Assembly (NCBI GenBank): GCA_038225475.1
Contig: JBBRRA010000021.1
Span: 1-14,091, forward strand
Source: Polymorphobacter_B sp038225475
GTDB lineage: Bacteria > Pseudomonadota > Alphaproteobacteria > Sphingomonadales > Sphingomonadaceae
Direction: 5' to 3'
Length of the DNA: 14,091 nt
Shown: positions 1 to 7,978 of the stretch, one piece after another
Layout: each line of letters begins with the position of its first letter
Position numbering within the stretch: position 1 is the first letter of the stretch
The notes under the pieces: model-generated
What the model was told of the DNA's origin: nothing
Seen by the model: the letters and a program-made list of their open reading frames with translations, nothing else
Database searches by the model: none
Program-made: the position numbers and the translations under genes

Positions 1-326
1 CCTATTATTTTCCGCCGGGCGATGTAGCGATTGCGGTGCTGCGGCCAAATACGGCAACAAGCTTTTGCGAATGGAAGGGCATCGCCCACTATTTCGATAT
101 CAGTGTCGCTGGCGAACACATTCGGGGCGCTGCATGGACATATCCGGCACCGACGCCCGACTTTAGCCAGCTCAAGGACCATATCGCGTTTTATGCCGCG
201 CCGTTCGACGCCTGCTATGTCGATGATGAGTTGGTTACACCGCAGCCCGGCGGTTTTTATGGGGGTTGGATTACGTCGCGTGTCGTCGGCCCGTTCAAGG
301 GGATTCCCGGCAGTCGTTTTTGGTAG
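1..326 (+). CDS. DUF427 domain protein, 3' end only
   Basis: The reading frame is open from the window edge (first whole codon at base 3) to a TAG at 324-326, so the 5' end lies outside. The visible 107 residues start with YYFPPGDV and carry the usual DUF427 landmarks: a CEWKG segment followed by an aromatic-rich strand, an acidic FDACYVDDE stretch, and the C-terminal FYGGWIT and GPFKG motifs with a final Trp. These features are characteristic of the family, a small beta-rich fold found alone in many proteobacteria and actinobacteria, whose biochemical role is not established. It converges on the amidase gene with 50 bases between the stops, so it is not part of that operon. An ATG at 36 is internal to the domain and is not the true start. 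Family assignment is firm; function is unknown. Confidence 0.88.
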   Translation, partial: YYFPPGDVAIAVLRPNTATSFCEWKGIAHYFDISVAGEHIRGAAWTYPAPTPDFSQLKDHIAFYAAPFDACYVDDELVTPQPGGFYGGWITSRVVGPFKGIPGSRFW

Positions 327-329
327 TAA

Positions 330-383
330 CCACTGGGCATATTCACCGGGTCCAGCGCAGGTGCGCGGCCTTGCCCTCAGTGG
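330..383. terminator. possible shared stem-loop between convergent genes
   Basis: The short gap between the DUF427 stop and the amidase stop holds an imperfect inverted repeat: CCACTGGGC at 330-338 and GCCCTCAGTGG at 373-383 (2-base bulge). Inside it lies a GC-rich hairpin, GCGC-AGGT-GCGC at 355-366, flanked by CC and GG. There is no clear T tract on either side, so this would be at most a weak or Rho-assisted bidirectional terminator. The position suits that role; the structure itself is not strong. Confidence 0.25.
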
Positions 384-1981
384 GCGCCCATATTGGCCGC
401 CACCAATCCCGCGATATCAACCGATGGCAGGTAGCGCGGGGCCTTCCGAGCTTGAGCGGCCTGCTCGAAAGCGTAGCCGTAACTCAGTATTTCGTGGTCT
501 TTCCAAGCGGTGCCGATGAACGACAGCCCGACCGGCAGTCCGTCGACCAAACCCATCGGAACGGTTAGGTGGGGATAGCCCGCCACCGCTGCCGGACTCC
601 CGGCACCCCCGCCAGCGAAATTGTCTTTCAGTACAGGATCGATCAGCCACGACGGCCCGACCGTTGGCGCCACCAGGACACTGACGTGGTTGTCCGCGAG
701 CAGCTTGTCGATGCCTTCGGGCCCAGCGAGGCGATGCGCATCGGCGGCGGCTTTAATATATGCGGGGTCCGCCAGACCGGACGTACGCTCGGCAGTTTCG
801 AATAGCTCCTGCCCAAACAGCGGCATTTCTTGCGCGGCATGATCGCCGTCAAACTTTATCACGTCCGCCAGTGTGCGTGTGGCGACCTGCTGCGGTCGCG
901 TCGATGCGAGATACGCATTCAGGTCGGCTTTGAGCTCGGTCATCAATACCACTTGCTCCAGTTTGCCGATGTCGCCGTCGCCCGGGAATTTGGCAATATC
1001 AACCAGCGTGGCGCCCGCGTTGCGCAGGATGGTGAGCGATTTTTCGAAAACAGCCTCGGTCTCCGGGTGAAAATTGGCCGCAAAGCGCAGCACGCCGATC
1101 CGCACGCCAGCCAGAGCGCCCGGCTTCAACGCGGTCACGAAATCATGCCCAAGCGCATCTGCTCGGGTCGTCGCAACATCGGCGGGATCGCTGCCGGCGA
1201 TGACACCAAGCAACAAGGCCGCATCGCGCACCGACCGCGTCATCGGGCCTGCCGTATCTTGGCTGTGACTAATCGGGACGACGAAGGTCCGCGAAACCAG
1301 CCCGACCGTCGGTTTGAAACCTACCAGCCCATTGATCGATGACGGACAGGTGATCGATCCATCGGTTTCAGTGCCGATTGCCCCGGCCGCAAGGCTCGCA
1401 GCCGCCGCCGCGCCCGAACCCGCGCTTGAGCCACAGGTGTTGCGATCGAGAGCATAGGGGTTCCGCGCCTGTCCGCCGACAGCGCTCCAGCCACTGATCG
1501 AATGTGATGAGCGGATATTAGCCCACTCGGACAAATTCGCCTTGCCCAGAATGATCGCTCCGGCAGCCCGTAACCGCGCCACGAGCGGTGCGTCCCGGCC
1601 GCCAACATTGCCCGCCAACGCTAACGACCCCGCCGTAGTGGCAACCGGATCGGTTGATTCGATATTGTCCTTGAGCAAAATGGGTATTCCAGCGAGCGGG
1701 CCAAGCGGCTTGCCTTTGCGACGATCCGCGTCGGCCGCCGCGGCTGCGGCGGGCGCGGCTGGATTGAGCGCGATAACGGCGCGCAACTTCGGGTTCAACT
1801 CACCGATACGAGCTTGATAAAGGCGCACGAGTTCGACCGAGGTGATTTTATTTGCGGCCAGATCAGCCTGCAGGTCCGAAATTGACTTCTCGACAATATC
1901 ATAGGGGCGCGCCCCTGCCGAACCGACCGAGAACAGAGCAATCGCAAACACAGAAAAAACACGGCGAGCAAATGAGCGCAC
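377..1981 (-). CDS. exported amidase-signature family hydrolase
   Basis: Amidase-signature enzymes hydrolyse C-N bonds through a Ser-cisSer-Lys triad. All three sites are visible (numbering from the GTG at 1981, 534 residues): Lys104 in PILLKDNIE, cis-Ser185 in CGSSAGSG, and nucleophile Ser209 in TETDGSITCPSS. The 24-residue gap between the two serines matches the family. Residues 1-24 form a signal peptide (basic start, hydrophobic core, SAGA before RPYD), so the enzyme is probably periplasmic. The frame is open further upstream, to 2158, but that extension would overlap the peptidase gene by 137 bases and adds a non-conserved leader. The GTG at 1981 has GGAG six bases upstream and is preferred. 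The gene lies 40 bases after the M20 peptidase gene and is probably the last gene of its operon. The substrate cannot be told; GatA is excluded by the signal peptide and context. Confidence 0.9.
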   Translation of the reverse strand: MRSFARRVFSVFAIALFSVGSAGARPYDIVEKSISDLQADLAANKITSVELVRLYQARIGELNPKLRAVIALNPAAPAAAAAADADRRKGKPLGPLAGIPILLKDNIESTDPVATTAGSLALAGNVGGRDAPLVARLRAAGAIILGKANLSEWANIRSSHSISGWSAVGGQARNPYALDRNTCGSSAGSGAAAAASLAAGAIGTETDGSITCPSSINGLVGFKPTVGLVSRTFVVPISHSQDTAGPMTRSVRDAALLLGVIAGSDPADVATTRADALGHDFVTALKPGALAGVRIGVLRFAANFHPETEAVFEKSLTILRNAGATLVDIAKFPGDGDIGKLEQVVLMTELKADLNAYLASTRPQQVATRTLADVIKFDGDHAAQEMPLFGQELFETAERTSGLADPAYIKAAADAHRLAGPEGIDKLLADNHVSVLVAPTVGPSWLIDPVLKDNFAGGGAGSPAAVAGYPHLTVPMGLVDGLPVGLSFIGTAWKDHEILSYGYAFEQAAQARKAPRYLPSVDIAGLVAANMGAH

Positions 1982-1987
1982 GGGAGT

Positions 1988-1991
1988 CTCC
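1988..1991 (-). promoter_or_regulatory. ribosome binding site fixing the amidase start
   Basis: GGAG on the minus strand, six bases before the GTG at 1981-1979. Together with the signal peptide that begins exactly there, it decides against the longer in-frame extension into the peptidase gene. Confidence 0.6.
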
Positions 1992-2021
1992 ACAGCAAGA
2001 TCGAATGAACGACTGAGAAAT

Positions 2022-3422
2022 TTAGGGTAAATTGGCGTAAAGCTTGATGAGTTCGAACAAATAGTCGCGCTGCGCATACAGCCCTGCGACGCGCGTTCGC
2101 TCGTTGAGCCCATGAACACCGTTGCCGTCCGGATCGCCCATCGCACCCGGAACGCCATAGGTCGGGATACCGGCGGATGTCAGAAAACGCCCGTCGGTTG
2201 CTCCCGTTGCCATCGTGGGGAGGACAGGTACCCCCGGAAAGAGCCGCTTGGCGAGATCAACCGCCGTTCCGAATATCATTGGACTTAGTGGCGGAGGCGG
2301 AGGCGTCGGGCTAAGTGGCGCTAACACGGTAATGGTGATCGCGGGATTGCCAACCGCGCGCGTCAATTGCGCCTGTACGCCGGCAACCGGATCCCCTGGG
2401 AACATGCGGCAATTTATTGTCGCCCGTGCACGCTGCGGCAGCGCATTGTCGGCATGCCCGCCATCGACCAGCGTCGCGACGCAGGTCGTTCGAAGCATGC
2501 TGTGCAACCCAGCGTCCCGCGACACCTGAGCGTTGGCGGCGGCATCCGCGGGATTAACCAGCAATCGCCTGATCGCTGACGCGGTCTCGGCGTCTTCCAT
2601 CTTGGCGCGCTCGGTGAAAAACGCGCGTGTGGTGTCGGTAAACTGAACTGGAAACTCGTACGCCGCGACTTTCAAAAGTGCTGCAGACAGTTCATAAATT
2701 GCGTTGTCAGGCCGAGGGCGCGAACTGTGACCGCCGGGGTTGGTGGCTTCGAGGCGGAAATCCTGAAACACCTTTTCACCCGCCTGCATCCCAAGCGATT
2801 TTGGCTTGCCGTTCGCGTCACGACTGCCGGACCCGCCCTCGTTCAACGCGAATTCGGCGTCAATCCAGTCCTTGTGATTGGTAACGAGCCATTCTGCCCC
2901 ATCGAAATTGCCGGGCGTTTCCTCGCCGCAGGTCAACGCCAGCTTGATCGTGCGCCGCGGGCGAAATCCGCTGGTCCGCAGCCGGATTAGACTGTCGGTA
3001 TAAATCGCTGCCTGCGCCTTGTCGTCGGACGAACCGCGCGCATAAAAATAACCGTCCTCTTCGATGAGCGTGAACGGGTCGCGGGTCCAGTCCTCGCGCT
3101 TGGCTTCGACCACGTCGATGTGTGCCAGCAAGAGGATCGCTTTTGCTTTCGCGTCGGCACCCGGAAGCGTCACAACAAGGCCGCCCAACTTCGGATGTTC
3201 GGGTGGAGTGAACACCTTGACGCCTGCATCCGGTATGCCAGCTGCCTTGAGGCGGGTCGCCATGCGCTGCGCCGCAAGCGTGCAGTCCCCGGCGGACAGC
3301 GTTGTGTTCGTCTCGACGAGCTCTTTATAGAGCGCGCGGAAAGCGGCTTGGTCTGGCCGGGTTTGCGCCGTGCCGGGTCCGGCGATGCTCAATGCCAAAG
3401 CAACTGCCACTATGATGCGCAT
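2022..3422 (-). CDS. exported M20-family metallopeptidase
   Basis: M20 peptidases are two-zinc exopeptidases or deacylases that cut small amide substrates. In this 466-residue protein the expected ligands are present: His101 and Asp103 in LLLAHIDVV, the bridging Asp133 in RGSSDDKA, the catalytic Glu167 and adjacent metal ligand Glu168 in TCGEETPG, Glu195 in NEGG, and His437 in VHGLNER near the C-terminus. The dimerisation (lid) domain sits between about residues 215 and 340, including the conserved NPGGHSS. Residues 1-20 are a signal peptide ending GTAQ, so it works in the periplasm. The ATG has a strong GGGGGAG seven bases upstream (GGAG at 3430-3433). It follows the TetR gene after 71 bases and precedes the amidase gene, so two exported amide hydrolases are made together. 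Dipeptidase, carboxypeptidase and N-acyl amino acid hydrolase activities are all possible. Confidence 0.92.
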   Translation of the reverse strand: MRIIVAVALALSIAGPGTAQTRPDQAAFRALYKELVETNTTLSAGDCTLAAQRMATRLKAAGIPDAGVKVFTPPEHPKLGGLVVTLPGADAKAKAILLLAHIDVVEAKREDWTRDPFTLIEEDGYFYARGSSDDKAQAAIYTDSLIRLRTSGFRPRRTIKLALTCGEETPGNFDGAEWLVTNHKDWIDAEFALNEGGSGSRDANGKPKSLGMQAGEKVFQDFRLEATNPGGHSSRPRPDNAIYELSAALLKVAAYEFPVQFTDTTRAFFTERAKMEDAETASAIRRLLVNPADAAANAQVSRDAGLHSMLRTTCVATLVDGGHADNALPQRARATINCRMFPGDPVAGVQAQLTRAVGNPAITITVLAPLSPTPPPPPLSPMIFGTAVDLAKRLFPGVPVLPTMATGATDGRFLTSAGIPTYGVPGAMGDPDGNGVHGLNERTRVAGLYAQRDYLFELIKLYANLP

Positions 3423-3444
3423 TTAATCGCTCCCCCGTCCCGGC

Positions 3445-3473
3445 AATACAAACGGACCTTGCGTGGAAAGCAA
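3445..3473 (-). promoter_or_regulatory. weak candidate promoter before the M20 gene
   Basis: In the 71-base gap after the TetR gene, the minus strand reads TTGCTT (3468-3473), 17 bases, then TGTATT (3445-3450). This is a partial match to a sigma-70 type -35/-10 pair (3/6 and 4/6). It could give the peptidase and amidase genes their own transcription. A five-base hairpin (CTTGC/GCAAG) overlaps the -35. The match is weak and the genes may simply read through from upstream. Confidence 0.18.
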
Positions 3474-3493
3474 GCGCCGATCGCCGCTAGACC

Positions 3494-4123
3494 CTATCGT
3501 CCAGCAGACATTGGCATTTCAGCCAGTAGTATTTCAACCTGCCGCTCGACGACCGCGCGCGCCGCACCGGGATCAAGGTTTTGCTCAAGGCGCAACCGGA
3601 GCCAGATTTCGAAACTGATCAACATGTCGAGCGCTTCGAGGCGGAACGCATCGCCTGCGAGCGGTGGAACCATGATCGCCTCGAGTCGCGCGCGCATCAT
3701 GGTCCCCACTCGCCGATGTTCCATTTCGAGAGTGGTCGAGCCATGACGATGCGCGTCTGCTGCTCGCTTGAACGGGAGCAGACGCTCGTAGGTGGTCAGT
3801 CGCCGATCTATCGTCTCCGCAAGCTGGCCACGCCAGTCGGTCGACGCATACGGTACCAACCATCGCTGATAGTCGGTTGCAAGTTGTAGCGTGATTTCGC
3901 GGAACAAGCTTTCCATATCGCGGAAATGACGAAAAACGCTGCGCAGCCCAACGCCCGCGCGTGCAGCCACATCCTCCGCGCTGGGTGTTATTGCGCCAGC
4001 CTCGACCAGCGCTAGAACGGCCGCGATAATCTTGTCGCGCGAGCGCTGCGAGCGCCGACGACGACCATCCGTCGCCGGGGTCACCGGTATCGGCAATCGG
4101 ACGGGAGCGTTCAATTCGCCCAA
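3494..4123 (-). CDS. TetR-family transcriptional regulator
   Basis: This 209-residue protein has a TetR layout: an Arg-rich lead (RRRRSQRSRDK), a first helix at about 29-43, and a helix-turn-helix at 48-68 with AEDVAARAGVG followed by SVFRHF and MESLF. The rest is an all-helical ligand domain that cannot be matched to a particular inducer. Only a TTG (4123-4121) is available as start: a stop codon lies five codons upstream in frame, and GAGGAG stands eight bases before the TTG. The start falls inside the end of the sulfatase gene (13-base overlap), so the two are probably translationally coupled and the regulator is made along with the enzyme. It is likely a local repressor, plausibly autoregulating this operon and perhaps the divergent sulfatase, but no operator is proven. 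Confidence 0.9.
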   Translation of the reverse strand: MGELNAPVRLPIPVTPATDGRRRRSQRSRDKIIAAVLALVEAGAITPSAEDVAARAGVGLRSVFRHFRDMESLFREITLQLATDYQRWLVPYASTDWRGQLAETIDRRLTTYERLLPFKRAADAHRHGSTTLEMEHRRVGTMMRARLEAIMVPPLAGDAFRLEALDMLISFEIWLRLRLEQNLDPGAARAVVERQVEILLAEMPMSAGR

Positions 4124-5808
4124 TAGACATACTCCTCATTGGCAACGGGACGGGTCCCGAGCGGTCGATCAATCGGGATCGGCGAATGAATCAACGCGGG
4201 CCATGCCGGCGGTTGCTGTTCAGAATCATGACGGCGCACAAGTGCCATAAGTTCGGCTACCTTAGCAGGGTGTAGCGGCGCGAGATCATGGTGCTCGGTT
4301 GGATCGACGTCGAGATCATACAGCAGCACTTTGTGCGGAAGTTCCAACACCTGCAACTTCCAGTTGCCGGCGCGGACGACCCGATATGCCCCGCTCCGCC
4401 AGAACAGCGCCGAGTGGGGAGAACCGGGCGCCGATCCATCGACAAATGGCATAAGATCGACACCGTCGATTGCACGGTCAGTCGGCATCACGCTCCCCGC
4501 CGCTGCCCCGGCGGTGGCAAAAATGTCGAAATGGCTCACCGGCGCTTCGACACGCGTTTCTGGCAAAATGCGGCCAGGCCAGCGAATAAAAAAGGGAACG
4601 TGCATCCCTCCTTCAAAGAAGGTCGCCTTCCAGCCTCGATAAGGGCGATTGATCCCCGGGAGCCCGATATAGTGCGCCCCGCCGTTGTCGCTCGTAAAGA
4701 TCACGATGGTGTCGCGATCTAGCCCCTGCGCCTTGATTTCACTCAGAACTCTCCCGACGCCACGATCCAGTGCGCGGATCATCGCAGCATAGACTCGGGT
4801 CCGGTGATCCTTGATTTGCGGCAGCGCATCGTAGTCCGATTTTAGCGCCTGCAGCGGCGTGTGAGGCGCATTATATGCAAGATACATTAGAAACGGCCGA
4901 CCGCGATTGGCTCGGATTCCGGCTACCGCCTCATCAGTGAGATAGTCGGTCATATACCGGCCCGGATGAAACCGGGGGCTGCCGTTATACTGAACGCTAA
5001 ACGGCAAATTCGCCCATAGATACTTGTCGATTGGATCAAAATCCTGCTTCGAGTTTTCAACATTCGGGTCGTCGGCCGGCAGATATTTTTGGCCACCGAT
5101 CATAAAGCCCAGACTTTCGTCGAACCCCTGCTCTTCGGGACGCATGCCGTGCGCTTCGCCAAGGTGCCATTTCCCAAGATGGATGGTGTGATAGCCGCGG
5201 CTGCGAAGTAACTTGGCGATCGTGATTTCGCTGTGCGGCATACCTTTCTCGCCTGCGAAAGCCGGAGCGCGCGCAGCGTCCTCGTCGAACCAGGCCTTAT
5301 GTTCCCAAGTCGACGGGAAGGTCGCGATGTTGCGCGCAAAAACGGCGTCCAGCCTGATCAACTGCGAAGGGAACCATGCAGGCGGATGGGTATCGGTCGG
5401 CGTAAATTCATAGCCGAAGCGTGTCGCGTATCGACCTGTCATCAACGCGGCACGCGACGGCGCACAGGTGGCGTTGCCGGCATATCCATTGCTGAAGCTG
5501 ACGCCTTCGTGTCCGAGCGCATCGATATTGGGCGTCTGCAACAAACCGCCGCCAACGCCGCCACCGTTGAAGCTGATGTCGTTGTATCCAAGATCATCGG
5601 CAAGGATCAGGACAATGTTCGGTGGTCGCTTTCCGCTCAGTGCGCGCTGAGGACCCTGCTGCCACACGACGGGGTGATTTTTAACGATTGCCGGTGCTAA
5701 CCAGCCAGCCAAGTGAAGCTGAATATAGTCCCTCGCGAGAACCAGCGCGCCGATCCCGAGCGCCAATACTGCTCCAACTAATGTAACCCACCGCCTCATC
5801 GCAGCCAC
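4111..5808 (-). CDS. membrane-anchored type I sulfatase (arylsulfatase family)
   Basis: Type I sulfatases remove sulfate from organic sulfate esters with a formylglycine made from a cysteine. Here that residue is Cys115 in CAPSRAALMTGR, a perfect CxPSR signature. Metal and sulfate ligands are in place: Asp71-Asp72 (ILADDLGY), Lys213 and His215 (GKWHLG), His316 (NAPHTPL), Asp374-Asn375 (TSDNGG) and Lys394. The C-terminal subdomain with NWKL and LYDLDVDPTE is also typical of the family. Residues 7-25 form one hydrophobic segment without a clear AxA cleavage site, so the catalytic domain is probably tethered to the periplasmic side of the inner membrane. The start is either GTG at 5808 or ATG at 5799; neither has a good Shine-Dalgarno site. 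It heads the operon with TetR, M20 peptidase and amidase genes and is divergent from a second sulfatase. The natural substrate is not evident. Confidence 0.93.
   Translation of the reverse strand: MAAMRRWVTLVGAVLALGIGALVLARDYIQLHLAGWLAPAIVKNHPVVWQQGPQRALSGKRPPNIVLILADDLGYNDISFNGGGVGGGLLQTPNIDALGHEGVSFSNGYAGNATCAPSRAALMTGRYATRFGYEFTPTDTHPPAWFPSQLIRLDAVFARNIATFPSTWEHKAWFDEDAARAPAFAGEKGMPHSEITIAKLLRSRGYHTIHLGKWHLGEAHGMRPEEQGFDESLGFMIGGQKYLPADDPNVENSKQDFDPIDKYLWANLPFSVQYNGSPRFHPGRYMTDYLTDEAVAGIRANRGRPFLMYLAYNAPHTPLQALKSDYDALPQIKDHRTRVYAAMIRALDRGVGRVLSEIKAQGLDRDTIVIFTSDNGGAHYIGLPGINRPYRGWKATFFEGGMHVPFFIRWPGRILPETRVEAPVSHFDIFATAGAAAGSVMPTDRAIDGVDLMPFVDGSAPGSPHSALFWRSGAYRVVRAGNWKLQVLELPHKVLLYDLDVDPTEHHDLAPLHPAKVAELMALVRRHDSEQQPPAWPALIHSPIPIDRPLGTRPVANEEYVYWAN
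4132..4137 (-). promoter_or_regulatory. ribosome binding site for the TTG-started TetR gene
   Basis: GAGGAG on the minus strand lies inside the last codons of the sulfatase gene, eight bases from the TTG at 4123-4121. It supports this unusual start and the coupling of the two genes. An ATG at 4130-4128 is closer but opens a different frame with no TetR similarity. Confidence 0.6.
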
Positions 5809-6208
5809 ATCGACGCTTTGCCTTTTCCAAGGATCCGTTTTCCGGCGATCAACAATCGGATGAGCAATTCCATATCGGCGCCGATTCCCTATGCCAGGGA
5901 CACACTATCATCGAAATCTATTGCAGGGAAACAATGCGACATGGATAATGCCAATAGAGAGGCGCGGACGGTAGGCGTCCCGGGAGGCTGCAGCAGTGTT
6001 CCGTAATCGTCGAAAACCGCGGTATCGTCGATGCTCGTTGCTGTCGTGGGGGTCTTGGGATTGTGATTTCTCGGCGCGACATCGGCACGTCGTCCAGCCG
6101 ATGGCAAGCCGGTAAGCGTGTTGCTCGTGCGGTGGACCTGATCATGCATGCAGCACTTGTCGTTCGCTTGCCGACCGCCGGCCACTCGATTTCAACGCGG
6201 CAGCTACC
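5809..6208. promoter_or_regulatory. divergent intergenic control region of the two sulfatase genes
   Basis: These 400 bases separate two sulfatase genes that are read away from each other, so both promoters should be here. Reading frames that cross the region in either direction have no recognisable domain, and the longest (minus strand, 5918-6628) runs into the second sulfatase gene as a shadow. I see no convincing -35/-10 pair and no tRNA or insertion sequence end. The one notable element is a short inverted repeat at 5886-5900. The length is generous for two promoters and leaves room for operators or an unrecognised small RNA. Confidence 0.5.
5886..5900. repeat. short inverted repeat, candidate operator
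   Basis: TCCCT-ATGCC-AGGGA, two perfect five-base arms around a five-base spacer, about 80 bases upstream of the minus-strand sulfatase start and 310 upstream of the plus-strand one. The 15-base size suits a TetR-type dimer site, and a TetR gene lies in the flanking operon. Five-base arms also occur by chance, so this is only a candidate. Confidence 0.25.
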
Positions 6209-7978
6209 GTGAAAATCGCTGCTGTCATTGCCGCAATATTGATTGCCGCGCCGGCCGCAGCGGTTGCTCCTCGACCGAATATCGTGGTCATGGTCGCCGA
6301 CGACTGGGGCTTCACCGACGTCGGCGCATTCGGCGGCGAAATCGCCACACCGAATATCGACGCGCTGGCTGCCCATGGCGTGCGCTTCTCCAATTTCCAC
6401 GTCGCCGGATCGTGCTCGCCGACGCGCGCAATGCTCCAGACCGGAGTCGATAACCATCTTGCGGGCGTTGGGAACATGCCGGAAACGCTGCCACCGGAAC
6501 ATCGCGGCAAGCCCGGATATGACGCACAATTGAATGGGCATGTCGTCACAATCGCGGCTCGTCTTCGCGCTGCGGGATACAGAACGTATTTGACGGGGAA
6601 ATGGCATCTTGGCCGCACCCCCGATCATTTACCAACGGCCTATGGGTATGATCATGCGTTTGCGCTGGCGCAATCGGGCGCCGACAACTTCGAAGAAAAA
6701 CCTAATCGACTGCTCTACGATCACGTCGAGTGGACCGAAGACGCCAAACCCGCGCATTTGCCGCGCGATTTCTATTCGTCGAGGTTCCTCGTCGATCGCA
6801 TGATTGCATACATCGACGCCGGACGATCGTCGGGAAAACCCTTCCTCGCATCGGTGAATTTCTTGGCCAATCACATTCCGGTTCAGGCCCCAGACGCCGA
6901 CATAGCCGCCTACGCCGGGCGCTATGTCGCCGGCTGGACCGAATTGCGGGCGGCGCGTCGGCGCGGTGCGATTCAGCAGGGCGTCATGGAGCCGGATGTC
7001 GCCATGGTAAAAATGGCGAGCACAGGGGACTGGAACGCCTTGTCCCGCGCCGAACAGGCTCAACGTGCCGGGGCAATGGCAGCCTATGGCGGCATGGCGC
7101 ACGCGATGGACCGTGAAGTCGGTCGCTTGGTCACGCATCTCAAGCAAACAGGAGAATATTATAACACGATGTTCGTGTTCCTTTCGGACAATGGTGGAGA
7201 AGCACTGGATCCGATGGTCGGCGGGATCACCCGATGGGCCGCAGAACATTATTATGACCAAAGCCTGCCACAACAAGGGCGTCGGGGATCGCTGACGGCG
7301 ATCGGGACTAGTTTCGCCAGCGCGGTATCATCCCCGTTGCGCGGGTATAAATTCACCGCCAGCGAAGGCGGCATGCGAGTTCCGCTCATTATCGCATGGC
7401 CCGGAAATCCGGGGGTTTCGCAAGGCCGGGTCGTTCGCAGCTTTGCCTTTGTTACCGACTTGGCACCCACACTATTGGCCGCCGCCGGCGTTCCGCAGGG
7501 CCGCGATACATTCGGAAATCATAGGGTCGAGCCGATGACAGGATATAGCCTTGCGCCCATCCTCGTCGGCGTCGCCAAAACCGCCCATCCTGCTGATGCC
7601 GCGCTCGGCTATGAGCTTGCGGGTAACGCCGTGATATTCAAGGGCGACGATAAATTGGTTCGAAATCTTCCACCATATGGCGATGGAAACTGGCATCTAT
7701 ACGATATCGCGCGCGACCCTGGTGAGGTTGTCGACCTTGCACCGGTGCGAGCCAAAAGGTTTCAAGAGCTACGAGCCGACTATTCGGCGTTTGAACGACG
7801 CGAGAAAATACTGCCGATGCCGCTTGGCTATCGGGCTCCGGATCAGGTCAAAGCGAATGCGCTACGCGAACTGCTTTGGAGCCCATTGCAAAACTTGGCG
7901 CCATGGCTCGCCGCCGCCGCGATCATCGTGGTCGGAATCGTGTTTGCAAAACGGCGAGGACCGCACCGGGCTCGTTGA
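6209..7978 (+). CDS. arylsulfatase of the Pseudomonas AtsA type with C-terminal membrane segment
   Basis: This 589-residue sulfatase carries the formylglycine site as Cys69 in CSPTRAMLQTG, the CxPTR variant I recall from Pseudomonas aeruginosa arylsulfatase, whose following GxxxHxxGxGxM and GKPGY stretches it also shares. Other active-site residues are Asp31-Asp32 (VADDWGF), Lys131 and His133 (GKWHLG), His222 (ANHIPVQ), Asp327-Asn328 (LSDNGG) and Lys381. Their spacing is close to that enzyme's. Residues 1-19 form a signal peptide. Residues about 565-580 are a hydrophobic helix followed by KRRGPHRAR, predicting a periplasmic enzyme held by a C-terminal inner-membrane anchor. The start is GTG (6209), chosen because the signal peptide begins there; no strong ribosome site is seen. 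The gene stands alone on this strand, divergent from the other sulfatase and converging on the FGE operon. An aryl sulfate substrate is likely but not proven. Confidence 0.93.
   Translation: MKIAAVIAAILIAAPAAAVAPRPNIVVMVADDWGFTDVGAFGGEIATPNIDALAAHGVRFSNFHVAGSCSPTRAMLQTGVDNHLAGVGNMPETLPPEHRGKPGYDAQLNGHVVTIAARLRAAGYRTYLTGKWHLGRTPDHLPTAYGYDHAFALAQSGADNFEEKPNRLLYDHVEWTEDAKPAHLPRDFYSSRFLVDRMIAYIDAGRSSGKPFLASVNFLANHIPVQAPDADIAAYAGRYVAGWTELRAARRRGAIQQGVMEPDVAMVKMASTGDWNALSRAEQAQRAGAMAAYGGMAHAMDREVGRLVTHLKQTGEYYNTMFVFLSDNGGEALDPMVGGITRWAAEHYYDQSLPQQGRRGSLTAIGTSFASAVSSPLRGYKFTASEGGMRVPLIIAWPGNPGVSQGRVVRSFAFVTDLAPTLLAAAGVPQGRDTFGNHRVEPMTGYSLAPILVGVAKTAHPADAALGYELAGNAVIFKGDDKLVRNLPPYGDGNWHLYDIARDPGEVVDLAPVRAKRFQELRADYSAFERREKILPMPLGYRAPDQVKANALRELLWSPLQNLAPWLAAAAIIVVGIVFAKRRGPHRAR

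Noticed and set aside
1982..2158. Upstream in-frame extension of the amidase gene (59 extra codons)
   Set aside because: It overlaps the 3' end of the M20 peptidase gene by 137 bases, adds no family residues, and hides a clear signal peptide and GGAG-supported GTG start at 1981.
6144..6151. CATGCATG palindrome upstream of the second sulfatase
   Set aside because: An eight-base self-complementary run is common by chance, has no repeat partner in the region and does not match a site I know.
5918..6628. 236-codon open frame on the minus strand
   Set aside because: It is antisense to the conserved N-terminal part of the second sulfatase, has an Arg/Cys-rich composition and no domain. GC-rich genomes give many such shadows.
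6629..7276. 215-codon open frame on the minus strand inside the second sulfatase gene
   Set aside because: Fully antisense to residues containing the sulfatase active site; no recognisable protein features.
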